A stretch of 64,000 nt of DNA from Leptopterna dolabrata (lineage: Eukaryota > Arthropoda > Insecta > Hemiptera > Miridae): the NCBI GenBank assembly GCA_954871275.1, contig OX940975.1, positions 24,167,039 through 24,231,038 on the forward strand, given 5' to 3'. Positions 1 through 9,974 of the stretch are shown in pieces. The notes below the pieces were generated by a model. That model made no database searches and was not told the DNA's origin. It was given only the letters and a program-made list of their open reading frames with translations. How positions within the stretch are numbered: the first letter of the stretch is position 1; the number at the start of each line of letters is the position of its first letter. A program made the translations under genes and the position numbers.

Positions 1-318
1 CTCCAATTTCTTGATGTCTTCGTCAGCTTGTTTCACGGCATTTTTTACTTCAACTAATTTTTCTGTGATGGGTGCAAACATCTTTTCTCGAGTTTCTCTT
101 TCGTTAAACTTATCTACTCTAGCTTCTCGGAAATCACGTCTTAACTCTTGTTCTAGTTTTCGAATTTTGTTCGCTTCCTTGACAGTCATTTCTTTTTTGG
201 GTTTTCTCAGGAAAATTCGATTTTCTGGTTCTGATTCTGAATCATCAGTTTGATCACGAGTTTCTGAATCATCAGTTTCAATCTTTTTTTTATTTTCTAA
301 ATGTTTTTCAGTAGACAT
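1..318 (-). CDS. Partial charged coiled-coil protein, runs off the left edge
   Basis: An open frame starts at an ATG at 318 and reads leftward without a stop to position 1, so at least 106 residues are visible and the C-terminus lies outside the window. The first ~40 residues are acidic and rich in Ser, Asp and Glu. From about residue 45 the sequence becomes a highly charged Lys/Arg/Glu heptad-like stretch typical of a coiled coil. A TATA-like stretch (TATAAATA on the minus strand, near 323-330) lies just before the ATG, and a 43-bp tandem repeat lies behind it. It has the same strand as the DNA polymerase at 1575-5477 and probably belongs to the same Maverick-like element. From memory, similar coiled-coil N-termini precede a conserved hypothetical domain in such elements, but that part is not visible here. 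The function is unknown. Confidence 0.5.
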   Translation of the reverse strand, partial: MSTEKHLENKKKIETDDSETRDQTDDSESEPENRIFLRKPKKEMTVKEANKIRKLEQELRRDFREARVDKFNERETREKMFAPITEKLVEVKNAVKQADEDIKKLE

Positions 319-359
319 TTCTTTATTTATAGTAAAACAAAATTTTTTTTTTTCATAAA

Positions 360-522
360 CGCTTGAACGATCGTTTGAACGCCTAAGCGATTGACGGTTG
401 AACGCTTGAACGATTGTTTTAACGCCTAAGCGATTGACGGTTGAACGCTTGAACGATTGTTTTAACGCCTAAGCGATTGACGGTTGAACGCTTGAACGAT
501 TGTTTTAACGCCTAGGTGTTTC
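360..522. repeat. 43-bp tandem repeat, about 3.7 copies
   Basis: The phrase GCTTGAACGA recurs at 361, 404, 447 and 490, an exact 43-bp period. Later copies are nearly identical, and the first differs by a few bases. Each unit contains several CGNTTGAACG-type half sites in both orientations. It lies directly upstream of the minus-strand coiled-coil ORF. It could be an enhancer, a replication-associated iteron array or a neutral minisatellite; the sequence alone does not decide. Confidence 0.85.
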
Positions 523-712
523 AAAAAATTTTCATATAATAAATATGTTGTGTTTGAATTTTTCATCGTGTATCGATAAGACATTCGTAATTATAATATT
601 TTTAATCGATCTAGCATTCATCTATCTTATAAATCAAACTGGAATCAATCATAATCAATCTGAAAACCTGAAACACCTACCTTTAAGGATTCAACGTGGT
701 TAGGAAAATCTA

Positions 713-743
713 AAAAATGAGGGGTAAGTTAAAAGGATCTCTT
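713..743 (+). promoter_or_regulatory. Promoter-like motif TGAGGGGTAAGTTAAAAG, plus-strand copy
   Basis: The core TGAGGGGTAAGTTAAAAG followed by GATCTCTT lies 13 bases before the ATG at 756. The same core, with one change after it, lies 12 bases before the polymerase ATG on the other strand (5489-5516), and a variant lies behind that (5582-5611). Placement immediately before two ORFs suggests a promoter or transcription-start element of the Maverick-like element. It also contains GGTAAGT, a good 5' splice-site match, so an mRNA leader or intron start is an alternative. Confidence 0.5.
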
Positions 744-755
744 CAATAAAATAAA

Positions 756-977
756 ATGGAACACTTTAAATCGTTAAGAGAACTGGAAGATGGAAATTGT
801 CTTTCCAAGAGTGAGTGGTGGGAATTGTCTGAATCTAAAGAACTGACTGATTATTTCGTGAGGAAGTATCATAAGTTTTTAAATTTACCAACTGTGAAAC
901 GTAACTTTTTTGCAGGAAAAAATAAACTAACTGAAAACATTCTAACTTTTACTCCTTTCAAAAATATTAACGTTTGA
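756..977 (+). CDS. Small hypothetical protein, 73 residues
   Basis: An ATG-started frame of 73 codons ends at 975-977. The product is hydrophilic, has a Trp-Trp pair near residue 21 and a Lys-rich C-terminal half, and has no signal peptide or membrane segment. I do not recognise the family. The main support for it being real is the promoter-like motif at 713-743 that it shares with the DNA polymerase gene. It is convergent with the polymerase gene. An ORF of this length could also arise by chance in AT-rich DNA. Confidence 0.35.
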   Translation: MEHFKSLRELEDGNCLSKSEWWELSESKELTDYFVRKYHKFLNLPTVKRNFFAGKNKLTENILTFTPFKNINV

Positions 978-1574
978 ATGCATCGAAGAGGATAATCAAA
1001 TTATGCTAAACTTTGTGCACAAAATATTTGTAAGAGGAGGTCCATATTAGGTTTTTTATAAGGATTTCCTTATAAAAAATATTAAAAATTAAATTATCAA
1101 ATAAAAAATATTAAAAATTAATTATCAAATAATAAATTAGTTAATAAAATTAAACTACATTCGTCACCAAGACTCATCATCCTTTTTCTCCAATCTTGGA
1201 AATAATTAACATAATTTTACCATTCCTTATCCCGTAAATATTTCAAGTACGCATGGTGACATTCCATATTTGAATAATATTCATGATGATAAGATGGTTG
1301 TACAGTACTTTCCCTCCACAATCTCCGTAAGTTATCTATGTGGTTCCCCATATTTCTTGTCACCTTACATCTTAGCTGTCCAGAGCTTTGCAGTCTGAAA
1401 ACCGACCGCAAAATCTCATACGAAATAAAAGTTTCTTAAAAATGCAATAAACAGTTTAAATAATATGATTCGCTCTTTCATCAACTCACTAAATTTGTCA
1501 TTCCAAGTTTCCATCTTATATTTTATTATAAAAATTATTCTTTTAACTACCTTACCTATAATTCCATTTCCTAC
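978..1574. other. Intergenic, AT-rich, between two convergent ORFs
   Basis: A short duplicated AT-rich phrase (ATTAAAAATTAA with TTATCAAATAA) lies at about 1078-1140. A minus-strand frame at 1217-1411 has no upstream ATG and only a 44-codon ATG-started portion, so I do not call a gene. Nothing else is recognisable. Confidence 0.5.
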
Positions 1575-4500
1575 CTACTCGTCTTTTTCATTTTCCATGT
1601 CCTTTTTGGTTAGTTCCTTCAAATGATCTACGAAATTTTCTTTTCCTATTCCTATTTTATGATGCCCCCAAGCAAGAGTATCCATACCATTTTCCAGAAT
1701 ATGCCTTTTATCATCATAGGCACTGAGCGCTTTCTTGTTCTGTTCAATGGTGTAGATATCATGCTTTTCTGTTCTGAACATCATTTGTTTCCTGTAGATC
1801 GGTTTCTTGGTCAACAGACAATCCTTGAAGTCCTCGAACCTAATGTCCTTTTCAACAACGTTTTTCTTGATTCCTTTCGCTTTCTTTGTTTCTTTTTTAT
1901 TCTCGAACGTTTTATGAGCATACTGTTTGGATCTCAGTCCAACGAATTCCTCCATTACTTTTCCGTTTATTTCATCTTTGAATTTTCCAAGTACTTTTTT
2001 ATTCACCTGTGGAATTCCATACGCATTTTCTTTCGGATAATCGGATGTATCAAACTGATCGAGCATGTTGTTTTTAATATCCGCGTAAACATCCTCAGTC
2101 TTTATGTCCATGATCAGACTGTCCGTGTCACAGTACATCAATTTGACATTTTCTCCGTATTGTTTTTTAATTGTGTTATAATAAAAGTCGTACATTAGAG
2201 TTTTAGAAATTTCCAGAATGCTCATACCAATGTAAATGGGTTTATTGAAAAGAATTTTGGTCTTTTTCATGTGAACTGCTGCTAAGTTTTCCGTGAATAT
2301 CGTTCTACGATCAAAAGTGGGTTTTGCTATCAATGATTCCAGTTTCTTTCCATTTGAACATAATTTAATATCGACTCTTCCCCTGATATTTTCCATCGTT
2401 TTTCCGAATACACTGTTGTTCATCAATTTGAAAAATTCCTTTTCGAAATCATTTTTCGCTTTCGTTCTCAGTTCCGTGTTGAAGTCAATGTACACTTTCA
2501 ACCAATCCGATTGATCAAATTCCAGTGCTCTATGTACTTTCTTTAGTTTCATCCCCATGCTCAGACACTGTTTCAAATCCCTGTAGTGCAAAACGTATTT
2601 ATCTTTGTCGTACAAAGTCGTCATGAGTTTAGGTAATTTCGTATTTCCGATTCTGTTTTCTGGTGCAAGTGGTAGATCCGAATGTAAATCGTGTAGTTCT
2701 TTAGGATATTCCAAGTCAACTTCCAGAAAATAACCTTTGGGAGACTCATCACTTATATTTTCAACATCTAAATTTTCCAAGTTCTCTACCCATTTAGAAC
2801 CTCCGTATGGCAAGTACTGAGACATAGCCCAGCCGTACAAGTTGTTTGCGTCAAGATACATTATATAGTTGGAAGGTTTAGCTGGGTCATATTTATCAAT
2901 CATATACTTGTTGTTTGCTTTCGCGTACCTGTTACTACATTGCGATATACCACCGCGAATTCCTTTTTCAATCATTAAAATTTTATCGTAATCAGTCGGC
3001 AGCTCCAGTTTTACTTTTGTCATTTTCAACATACCATCCCATGCCAATCCAGGAGTTGTATAATACCAAACTGGATCTAGTTTGCAATACTCCAGGGTTA
3101 TATCTCTGAAATTTTCCATTACATCTGTCAGGAGTAAGAAATCACATTTGTTGTAATGCGCCGTGAATTCCCACATGTTTTTTACGTTGAATTTTTCCCA
3201 AACTTTTTGCGCATTTTGATACTCAGATACTTCTACGTTTTGTTTATTTAGTGTGCTGTAAAATGCTTCAATAGGTGGTAGAGATGTTTCATCATACTTT
3301 TCCAAACAGTCCATGTACTCATAGGGGTAAGCTAGTTTCCTTTTCAAAAGTTCCGATTGTTCCGGGCTGAAATGTTTTTCTAATTCTTTAAATTGATCTT
3401 TCGTTAAATTTCCTACTAGTTTTTCCAAAGAGCTTGCTAGAAATTTGTACGAATCCACGAACCTTATTTCAATTTTATTCATTACTGGGTTTCCTTTCAT
3501 ATCCAATTTTCCAGAGTCGTACCTGAGAATCTTTGAAAATGAAATGTACTTTTCCTCAGTATTTGGAATCAATCGTATTTCCCCTTCATCCTCTCCGAGT
3601 TGTTTTACAAATAAGTGGGCATCGTAACCAGCTAGGTTGTGGAAAAATACTGGTACGAATCTCGGGCATTGGTACTCCAAATTACACAGAGAATGGGCGG
3701 CACCTCTAAATTCCCCTGACAAATGGTCATGGTCAGCCACACGACTTTTGTTCATATTGATATTTTGTTTTAATTCGGTCAATTCCGTTTGTATTTTGTT
3801 TGCATTACTTTCATCTCCTTGCATGTGAAAGTAGACCAAAGCTTTTTCCTTCACCTCGAGTTTCTTTTCAAGCATTGGAGGCAATTCGTTAAAACCTCTC
3901 TCGCAAATGTGACAAGCTTTAGCATTTTTGAATTCCTGTTTCTGTTGGTTAGTCAATGGTTTCATGGGTACAATTTTATCGTAATATTCTTTAGCAATGT
4001 GCAAAACTTCCTCTTTCAGTTTCTGATAAAATACTTTTGGAGAATCTGGACCAGAATATTCGACTGGAGGCTTATAATATCCGTTGGAATACTTTATGTA
4101 ATATGAAAAACTGCTAGCTTCGTGTTTTTGAATTTTATTAGTGAACGCCTTAGTTTCATCAGGTTGACAAGTATGGAGTTTCCTAAGCATGCTTTCAAAG
4201 TCCGAGGAGATAACGAATGGAACTTTCATGGAGTGTCTATAATTTTTGAATTGTAAAATATTATCATAAGGTTCTGGTAGTTCTACTTTAACAGCTTTAT
4301 GATCTCCACAATATTCTTTATGTTCGTTTAATTTGACCTGAGTTCCAAAGCTATTTAAACACATTTTACATAAAAATCGTTTGTGACCATCCTTTGTTAG
4401 CTGACTATGACCAACCAGTTTCCACAGATCTTTGATCCAGCAGTAATGTTCAGTTTCCTCGTTTTTCAAGTACAACAAGTCAACGTGTTTTTCCTTTTCC

Positions 4501-5477
4501 TCTTTCGTTATTTCCAAGGGTACTATAATATTTTTTTCATCCAGACAGAAAACATTAATGGAAATCCCAGTTCTTTTCTCAAACAATTTTATACTTGTAA
4601 GTTTCATAGGAAAACTGATATCTTTCAACGCTTCGTCAAACTCATGTTCCCATTTGATATATTTTCCTATTCTATTAGAATTTTTATCAGCAGGATGTAA
4701 TGCAGACAGAATTGACCAAAGGAAACATTTATTATCGTCATTTTGCACATTTATAATTGCTTTTCTACTTTGTAGAAAATCAGGGAGTGTGATGAAAGAT
4801 GATCCTTTCAAAGGAGTGTACTTGTTAACGTTCAGTTCCAAATGCTTGATTTTGTGAAGTTGCCATTGAGATCCTTTTATTTCGAACGTTTCCATTTCAT
4901 TTAGAATTTTCTGTTTCATTTCATCATAACAGTTTGCAACTTCTGCTGACTGCAATATTATTACGTTTTTAGTTTTGAAATTGAGTTCCTGATACTCCAT
5001 GTTATTTTCGTTAGTTCCTTTTTTAAATTCTGCGATTAAAACTACATTAACTTTTAGTTTCATTTGTCTAAGTCCCCTGTTGAGTAAACCTGTTACGATT
5101 TTTTTAATACTGTTAAGAAATTTGGAAGCATCTTTAAATCCTTTCGTATTTTTAATATCGTAAGTTACTAATCTAGATTTAAATGCAGCTTTCTTTTTTC
5201 CAACTTCCGTTCTCGGTTCTATATTTTTTTCAAATACTTTTTCACTAAAATTAAATACTTTGTGCAATTTCCTCGGTCTTACAAATACAGGTTTCGCTTT
5301 TCTAGGTTTTCTAATTCTGATAGTCATTGTCCGGTCCGGGTCGTTTTTTCCATGGCGCTTAGACTTTAGGTGTCTAGCCCAATTTTTATAGGTGATGTTA
5401 ACATCGCACTTTTCACAATGTTTTTTCGTATAGTACATTTTATTATAGGATATATAATTTTTTTTCGTATCGTTCAT
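1575..5477 (-). CDS. Protein-primed family B DNA polymerase (Maverick/adintovirus-like), 1300 residues
   Basis: The frame runs unbroken from an ATG at 5477 to a TAG. In order: a C2H2-like zinc finger (C21, C24, H36, H42); a region with a Cys in NKCFLW (C251) and a His in HYCW (H344); a second zinc finger (C370, C373, H386, C390); exonuclease motif I DFE (D426, E428); an endonuclease-VII-like zinc site with CHIC at 522-525 and DHDH at 582-585; Exo II NLAGYD (613-619); Exo III Y775-D779-D785; polymerase motif A LDANNLYG (D876), motif B NNSVFG (1020-1025) and motif C YCDTDS (D1117, D1119). All catalytic residues are present. Established knowledge: these motifs define type-2 family B polymerases (DNA_pol_B_2), which replicate linear DNA from a terminal protein. 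No capsid, ATPase or integrase gene is visible, so the rest of the element is lost or lies left of the window. An intact frame suggests recent arrival or retained function. Confidence 0.9.
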   Translation of the reverse strand: MNDTKKNYISYNKMYYTKKHCEKCDVNITYKNWARHLKSKRHGKNDPDRTMTIRIRKPRKAKPVFVRPRKLHKVFNFSEKVFEKNIEPRTEVGKKKAAFKSRLVTYDIKNTKGFKDASKFLNSIKKIVTGLLNRGLRQMKLKVNVVLIAEFKKGTNENNMEYQELNFKTKNVIILQSAEVANCYDEMKQKILNEMETFEIKGSQWQLHKIKHLELNVNKYTPLKGSSFITLPDFLQSRKAIINVQNDDNKCFLWSILSALHPADKNSNRIGKYIKWEHEFDEALKDISFPMKLTSIKLFEKRTGISINVFCLDEKNIIVPLEITKEEKEKHVDLLYLKNEETEHYCWIKDLWKLVGHSQLTKDGHKRFLCKMCLNSFGTQVKLNEHKEYCGDHKAVKVELPEPYDNILQFKNYRHSMKVPFVISSDFESMLRKLHTCQPDETKAFTNKIQKHEASSFSYYIKYSNGYYKPPVEYSGPDSPKVFYQKLKEEVLHIAKEYYDKIVPMKPLTNQQKQEFKNAKACHICERGFNELPPMLEKKLEVKEKALVYFHMQGDESNANKIQTELTELKQNINMNKSRVADHDHLSGEFRGAAHSLCNLEYQCPRFVPVFFHNLAGYDAHLFVKQLGEDEGEIRLIPNTEEKYISFSKILRYDSGKLDMKGNPVMNKIEIRFVDSYKFLASSLEKLVGNLTKDQFKELEKHFSPEQSELLKRKLAYPYEYMDCLEKYDETSLPPIEAFYSTLNKQNVEVSEYQNAQKVWEKFNVKNMWEFTAHYNKCDFLLLTDVMENFRDITLEYCKLDPVWYYTTPGLAWDGMLKMTKVKLELPTDYDKILMIEKGIRGGISQCSNRYAKANNKYMIDKYDPAKPSNYIMYLDANNLYGWAMSQYLPYGGSKWVENLENLDVENISDESPKGYFLEVDLEYPKELHDLHSDLPLAPENRIGNTKLPKLMTTLYDKDKYVLHYRDLKQCLSMGMKLKKVHRALEFDQSDWLKVYIDFNTELRTKAKNDFEKEFFKLMNNSVFGKTMENIRGRVDIKLCSNGKKLESLIAKPTFDRRTIFTENLAAVHMKKTKILFNKPIYIGMSILEISKTLMYDFYYNTIKKQYGENVKLMYCDTDSLIMDIKTEDVYADIKNNMLDQFDTSDYPKENAYGIPQVNKKVLGKFKDEINGKVMEEFVGLRSKQYAHKTFENKKETKKAKGIKKNVVEKDIRFEDFKDCLLTKKPIYRKQMMFRTEKHDIYTIEQNKKALSAYDDKRHILENGMDTLAWGHHKIGIGKENFVDHLKELTKKDMENEKDE

Positions 5478-5488
5478 TTTTATTAGAA

Positions 5489-5516
5489 AAGAGATTCTTT
5501 TAACTTACCCCTCATT
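5489..5516 (-). promoter_or_regulatory. Promoter-like motif, minus-strand copy before the DNA polymerase
   Basis: Read on the minus strand this is TGAGGGGTAAGTTAAAAG then AATCTCTT, ending 12 bases before the polymerase ATG. It is preceded by GGGTGGATAAAAAAAA, which may act as a TATA-like box. It is nearly identical to the plus-strand copy at 713-743 and is repeated as a variant about 95 bp upstream. Confidence 0.5.
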
Positions 5517-5581
5517 TTTTTTTATCCACCCACTTTTTTCTTTTTGTCTATTCTTGTATGGATACTATTTATCCTGTCTCC

Positions 5582-5632
5582 CATATCATCCTTTTAACTA
5601 ACCCCTCACCTTTTTTTTTTTTATCCACCCAT
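5582..5632 (-). promoter_or_regulatory. Duplicated upstream copy of the promoter-like motif
   Basis: The minus strand reads TGGGTGGATAAAAAA, a poly-A run, then TGAGGGGTTAGTTAAAAG and GATGATATGG. Both the A-rich box and the GAGGGGT core therefore repeat the module at 5489-5533. The GTAAGT of the other copies is GTTAGT here. The tandem module suggests a duplicated promoter. Confidence 0.45.
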
Positions 5633-5639
5633 TGAATTC

Positions 5640-5981
5640 TTATTGGTGGGACCCAACCTCTAATGGTTTGGGATTCCCAAATTCAGAAGAGATATAGCGT
5701 CTCGTTTTTTTAATTTAAGACGATATCATTTTAATTTAAGACGATTCAAAAATATTTTTAGCGTGACGTCATTTTAATTTTTTTATTTTTTCTAGTGAAA
5801 ACATCAGAGAGAGCTAAATTTCGAAAATATCGACCCCTAAATAGTCCTAATTTTGTATTTTTATCTCCCGACTTAAATCCCTGTTATAACTTTTTATCAC
5901 AAAACATCAGAACCAGTGACTTTTTAGAGTTTTCACTAGAGTTTCTGATAAAAAAATATTTTTAAAAAAAGTTACTAAATG
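5640..5981. other. No gene seen; AT-rich flank of the Maverick-like segment
   Basis: There is a direct repeat of ATTTTAATTTAAGACGAT near 5710-5750. No ORF, TIR or coding signal was found, and the right boundary of the Maverick-like segment could not be placed more closely than about 5640. Confidence 0.4.
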
Positions 5982-6108
5982 AAAACATCAGAGATTCAAG
6001 TGAAAATAAAAACATCAGAGATTTTAAGTGAAAATAAAAACATCAGAGATTTAAGTGAAATAAAAACATCAGAGATTCAAGTGAAAATAAAAACATCAGG
6101 GATTTAAG
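5982..6108. repeat. Tandem repeat, about 27-bp units, five copies
   Basis: The phrase AAAACATCAGAGATT followed by AAGTGAAAATA recurs five times with spacings of 27, 28, 26 and 27 bases. Isolated matches to AAAACATCAGA occur upstream at about 5798 and 5903, so the minisatellite probably grew from a local sequence. Confidence 0.8.
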
Positions 6109-6138
6109 TCGTGAGCCAGGATTGGTTTTCCATATCTA

Positions 6139-6223
<85 letters not shown>
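6139..6223. repeat. (TA)n microsatellite
   Basis: About 42 uninterrupted TA dinucleotides. Its length is likely polymorphic, or uncertain in the assembly. Confidence 0.97.
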
Positions 6224-6231
<8 letters not shown>

Positions 6232-6264
6232 TATTCCGCTTTATGATTCACAAAAAGTCAAATA

Positions 6265-7000
6265 TGAACCACTTTTGGCTTATTATTATCAAAAATGAAC
6301 CTTTGGAATCGAGCATGGGAAAAAAATGCTTGACCACCTCCTCAAATATAGACCCCCCCCCCCCCACCCCCCACCACCACAAGAAAACCATAAATCGAGT
6401 ACATGCTGGAGCAGGCCGGACAACTACAGTTTCATAAACATGCTGTGGATTCAAGAATTATTCTATCACTATTCATTTGTTGTTATTCATGAAGCAACAC
6501 GTTTATTCAAGTTACAAAGTACCCATCAACAAAATACAAAATAAACCTCATTCCTCAGACGAAATTTCATCACGGAACAACAACCCGTCATTGTGCAGTC
6601 ATGCGTGAATATAATTAGGTGTTCCTCAGCAGTGATATCTGAGCTGGATACATACCGTTTCATTCAAGATCATGTTGACGGGCTGTACAATGCAAATTTC
6701 AGAGTCTTACTGTGAACGAACGGCTGGTTGTGCAACGCCCCGGGTGGTCTCAAAAAATTCCGAAGTTCGAGTTCAATTTAAACACGTAAAAAATTCTAGA
6801 TAACGGCGCTCTGAAAATTTCAACCCCTATTTTTCACCCCTTAGAGATAACGCCAAGCATCGCGGACAATGGGACCCACAAACAAATTTCATTGATTTTC
6901 GTCCATAACTAATTTTGAGGGAGGGTTACTAGGTAGGTACCCAGTAACGAGTACGGGGTTAGGTACTAACCTACGGAGGGTCTGCGATTCATATAACATG
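6265..7000 (+). mobile_element. Family F1 inverted-repeat element, left arm
   Basis: Starts with the F1 outer end (a divergent form of TTGGTTTATTATTTTC, then GAACCTTTGGAATCGAGCATG), has a poly-C tract at 6353-6366, then TCATGAAGCA and the F1 core (GATCATGTTGACG, GGGTGGTCTCAAAAAATTC, TTTCAACCCCTATTTTTCAC). No transposase is encoded. The same sequence returns in the opposite orientation at 7085-7865, so the two form a large imperfect palindrome. Confidence 0.7.
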
Positions 7001-7084
7001 TATAGAGTAGTACATATTGTATTATATAGACGGGTTATCTATACAGAGAGCTGTGATCTGTAACAGAAGGGTATTCTGTACAAA

Positions 7085-7865
7085 ACAATAAACCGTTGTG
7101 CAGGGATTTGCAGCGCTTTCTTCTTCTTTTTTTTAAATCTCGATTCCATAGGTTCACTACTGACAATAATAAACCAGAAGTTTCAGTCAGTCCGCCGTCT
7201 CCTGTCGGCCGGACCTACTTCTTTTTTCTTGGTTATTATGAAAGAAAGTTAGTGAAATTCTGTTTGAACTCGTAGGACCCATTTGGGGTCCAGTTGGCCC
7301 ACGAAACTCGGCGTTTCTGTCAGTCTTCCAGAAAAATAGGGGGTTGACATTTCCCAGGCGCCGTTACCTCGAGCTGTTTTACATTTCTAAATTTATCTCA
7401 AACTTGGGAATTTTTTGAGACCACCCGGAACATTTTACATCCAGCCATTCGTTCACAGTAAGGCCCTGAAGTTTGCCTCGAGAAGCTTCGTCAGTATGAT
7501 CGTGAATGAAAAGGCATACATACAGCCCAGATAGCATTGCTGATTACATTCACGCATGGCTGCACGAAAACGGGCTGGTCGCTCCGTGATAAAATTTCAT
7601 CTGAATGAGGTTTATTTAGGATTTTGTTGACAGGTACTTGAACGGAACGTTATGCTTCATGAATAACAGCAAATAAAATATAGAAAGAATTCTTGAATCC
7701 ACTGCATATTATGAAACTGTAATTGCCCGGCAGCTCCAGTACTCGATTTAAGGCTTTCTTGTGGGAAGCACGACCAGGGTACTGACCAAAGAAAAAGCAA
7801 TCTACGCAGACGCGGCATCTATACAGGTAAATAAATAATAAATCGTAAATAACCAACGTAAGGTA
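7085..7865 (-). mobile_element. Family F1 inverted-repeat element, right arm
   Basis: Read on the minus strand it begins near TATTTACCTGTATAGATGCC, passes TCGAGTACTGGAGC, TATTCATGAAGCATAACG and the core GGGTGGTCTCAAAAAATTC, and ends with an F1 outer end near 7150-7190. It mirrors 6265-7000. F1 copies recur at 9.8, 10.6, 11.7, 26.3, 28.1, 32.2, 41.8, 44.7 and 50.6 kb. Confidence 0.7.
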
Positions 7866-9639
7866 ATGATTTGATTTTCAAAAATAGGTTGTACATCATG
7901 ACAAATCCTATAATTTAAATCACAACAGAAATACAGGTATACGCGCACGCTGGAATAGAAACACGTTTAAAAATATCAGCCTTGAAAGTAGATACGTCAG
8001 AAATAGATTTAAGTAAAACTCGTTCAACAATAAAAAGGCGCCGCACAACTATAAGTTCCAGTAAACTATAACTCATGCTTTATTACCGGTAGTTAAACGA
8101 GCCTTATCAAACTGCAACAACCATTTTTATTAAAATAATAAGAAGGAGACTAAAAAATAATCTTTAATTTATCTATAATTTAGTTGTACAGGTACTGTGC
8201 CGTTCTAAAATTGATAATAAATGAGCTTGAATTAGTGAAATTGTATATATAATAGTGGTGGAAGTGGAAGGGGAAGGAATAAAAATAATATGTATTATAG
8301 AAAGTTTAGATATCTGAATTTTATTCGTAGTGCTCTAAAACGGATCTGAATGGATATACATTATAGGTAATTTATTGAAGAACCTCATTCCAAATTGGTC
8401 AAAACCATTAAAATGCTGTGGCAAAATGGTTACAAATCAAATCGAAAATATTCACTGTTTATTATAATACAGCTCTGGAAGGCAATTAGGTAGAGGCGTC
8501 GTCGAATGTAATATTTGTTTAGTTATGTTCGTAACAACAAACCAAGCAATGGTCCACAAGATTGGATAGAGTTGATAGGAGAGATAGTTTCTGAGTGGAA
8601 TTACGACCCTATTGCAACAACTTGGAAGCGGTTATACTATGAAATCTGGCAACCCTGGATGGCAGATACAACTACCACGAACTCAGCTTGACTTGAAACC
8701 CCAAAACAGGGAGGGAATCCTCCCTTCGCCACTTTTGCAGGTATAGTAGTTGGAGTAACCCCACCAGTCACAATGCATTATTTGGAAAATCCTATTTCCC
8801 AAGAATCTGGGCCAGGTGTAGGCTTTCTCGTCTGCAACGTAAACAGTTCCTAGATCTGCTATTGTCATCAGACCCGTTTCCCGTATAAACATGTTTATCA
8901 CGTGCTCGGGCAATAATATTATCGAATTCATTGAAGAGCTCAAAAGTGTTGTTCGTTGCTCATAAGTTGTTCTTTGAACAGCTCATAAGTGCTGAACAGG
9001 TAGCTCCTAAGTGTTGACTTGTTTGAAGCTGCGAATCAAAACTACCAAGGAAATCAATATTGTGAGCACAGCTTGTGATCTGATATTATTACAGTATTAT
9101 CTATATAGATCAATCCGCTTCCTCGTTCGCCTCCCTGCTAGTTGAAGAGGCTACCCATTGGTACTGCAAACAAGTTATAAGCTACTAGGCGCAAGAAACA
9201 CTGGGAAGACTTCAGGTAAAACGCTGCGAATCCCTACACAACTGTTCACTATTTTGTGCCATTCCCATAAAATCATGTAGAACGGCACTCGTCTTGCGTT
9301 GTCACATAATTACATTCTGTCACTTTTGAGAGCTACCTGTTCTTGTCGTTAGTTCCAGGTCTGTAGGTACCTATTTAAAATTGTGTTTTCTTGGTAAGTG
9401 GACAAAAGCAATTCGTAGCGATATATTAATCAACCCCTTTGACACACAGCTATTTTCACACAAATAGCGCACTGTTTTTTCAGTAGGTACCGTTGTGTTA
9501 ATTTGCATAAACAGTACAGCTATTCGCCACTAAAATTAATATCATGCCTTGAATATTCAAGCAGTAGCTAAAATGGCAAAAAGAAACACAAATTAATGTA
9601 GTTCTGAAGGGAAATTTTTGATGCGAAGGAAAAATGTTC
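7866..9639. other. No gene seen
   Basis: AT-rich unique-looking DNA. The longest frame, at 8683-8943 minus, resembles no family I know and has no supporting signal. No repeat or RNA gene was recognised. Confidence 0.4.
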
Positions 9640-9715
9640 GGTCCTGGAACCGAGATTCGAACCTCTGATTTCAAGTTAAAGAGCCCGACGCCTAGACCAC
9701 TCCACTACGAGCCCA
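9640..9715 (-). repeat. tRNA-like sequence with pol III A and B boxes (SINE head or tRNA relic)
   Basis: On the minus strand, TGGTCTAGGCG fits the pol III A box and GGTTCGAATCT is one base from the B-box consensus, at tRNA-like spacing. A T-arm-like stem (CAGAG/CTCGG around GTTCGAAT) forms with one mismatch. The 3' acceptor strand (TTCCAGG) has no complement at the 5' end and no clean anticodon arm forms, so this is not a functional tRNA gene. The best reading is a tRNA-derived SINE head or a decayed tRNA. Confidence 0.55.
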
Positions 9716-9824
9716 GCCAGCTAAAAGGCCAAGAGACAAGTGGTGTGTGCTCTCAATTCAGCTTGATGCCTGCATACACGCTGCTCTTTGGGGCAAATTT
9801 TATATCAAACTTTATGGCGACATC

Positions 9825-9960
9825 GTACAATGCTCCAGATGGTCTCAAAAATTCAGAAAAAATCAACTATTTAAAAATGCGAGAAAACTCACACCTCAAA
9901 ATAAAATTTTCCTAGATAGGGATACTCCGGATATTTCAACCCCTATTTTTCACCCCTAAC
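9825..9960 (+). repeat. Family F1 core fragment
   Basis: Contains TCGTACAATGCTCC, GATGGTCTCAAAAATTC and ATTTCAACCCCTATTTTTCAC in the same order as full F1 copies, but lacks both F1 ends. Confidence 0.6.
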
Positions 9961-9974
9961 ACAATATCCTAATT

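Noticed and set aside
1217..1411. 64-codon minus-strand frame after the polymerase gene
   Set aside because: No ATG at the start, no family resemblance and no motif upstream.
1623..2198. 191-codon plus-strand frame and other plus-strand frames over 1.6-4.9 kb
   Set aside because: They are antisense shadows of the intact polymerase gene and begin at non-ATG codons or have no known motif.
6111..6437. 108-codon frame
   Set aside because: Mostly translation of the (TA)n microsatellite and an F1 fragment.
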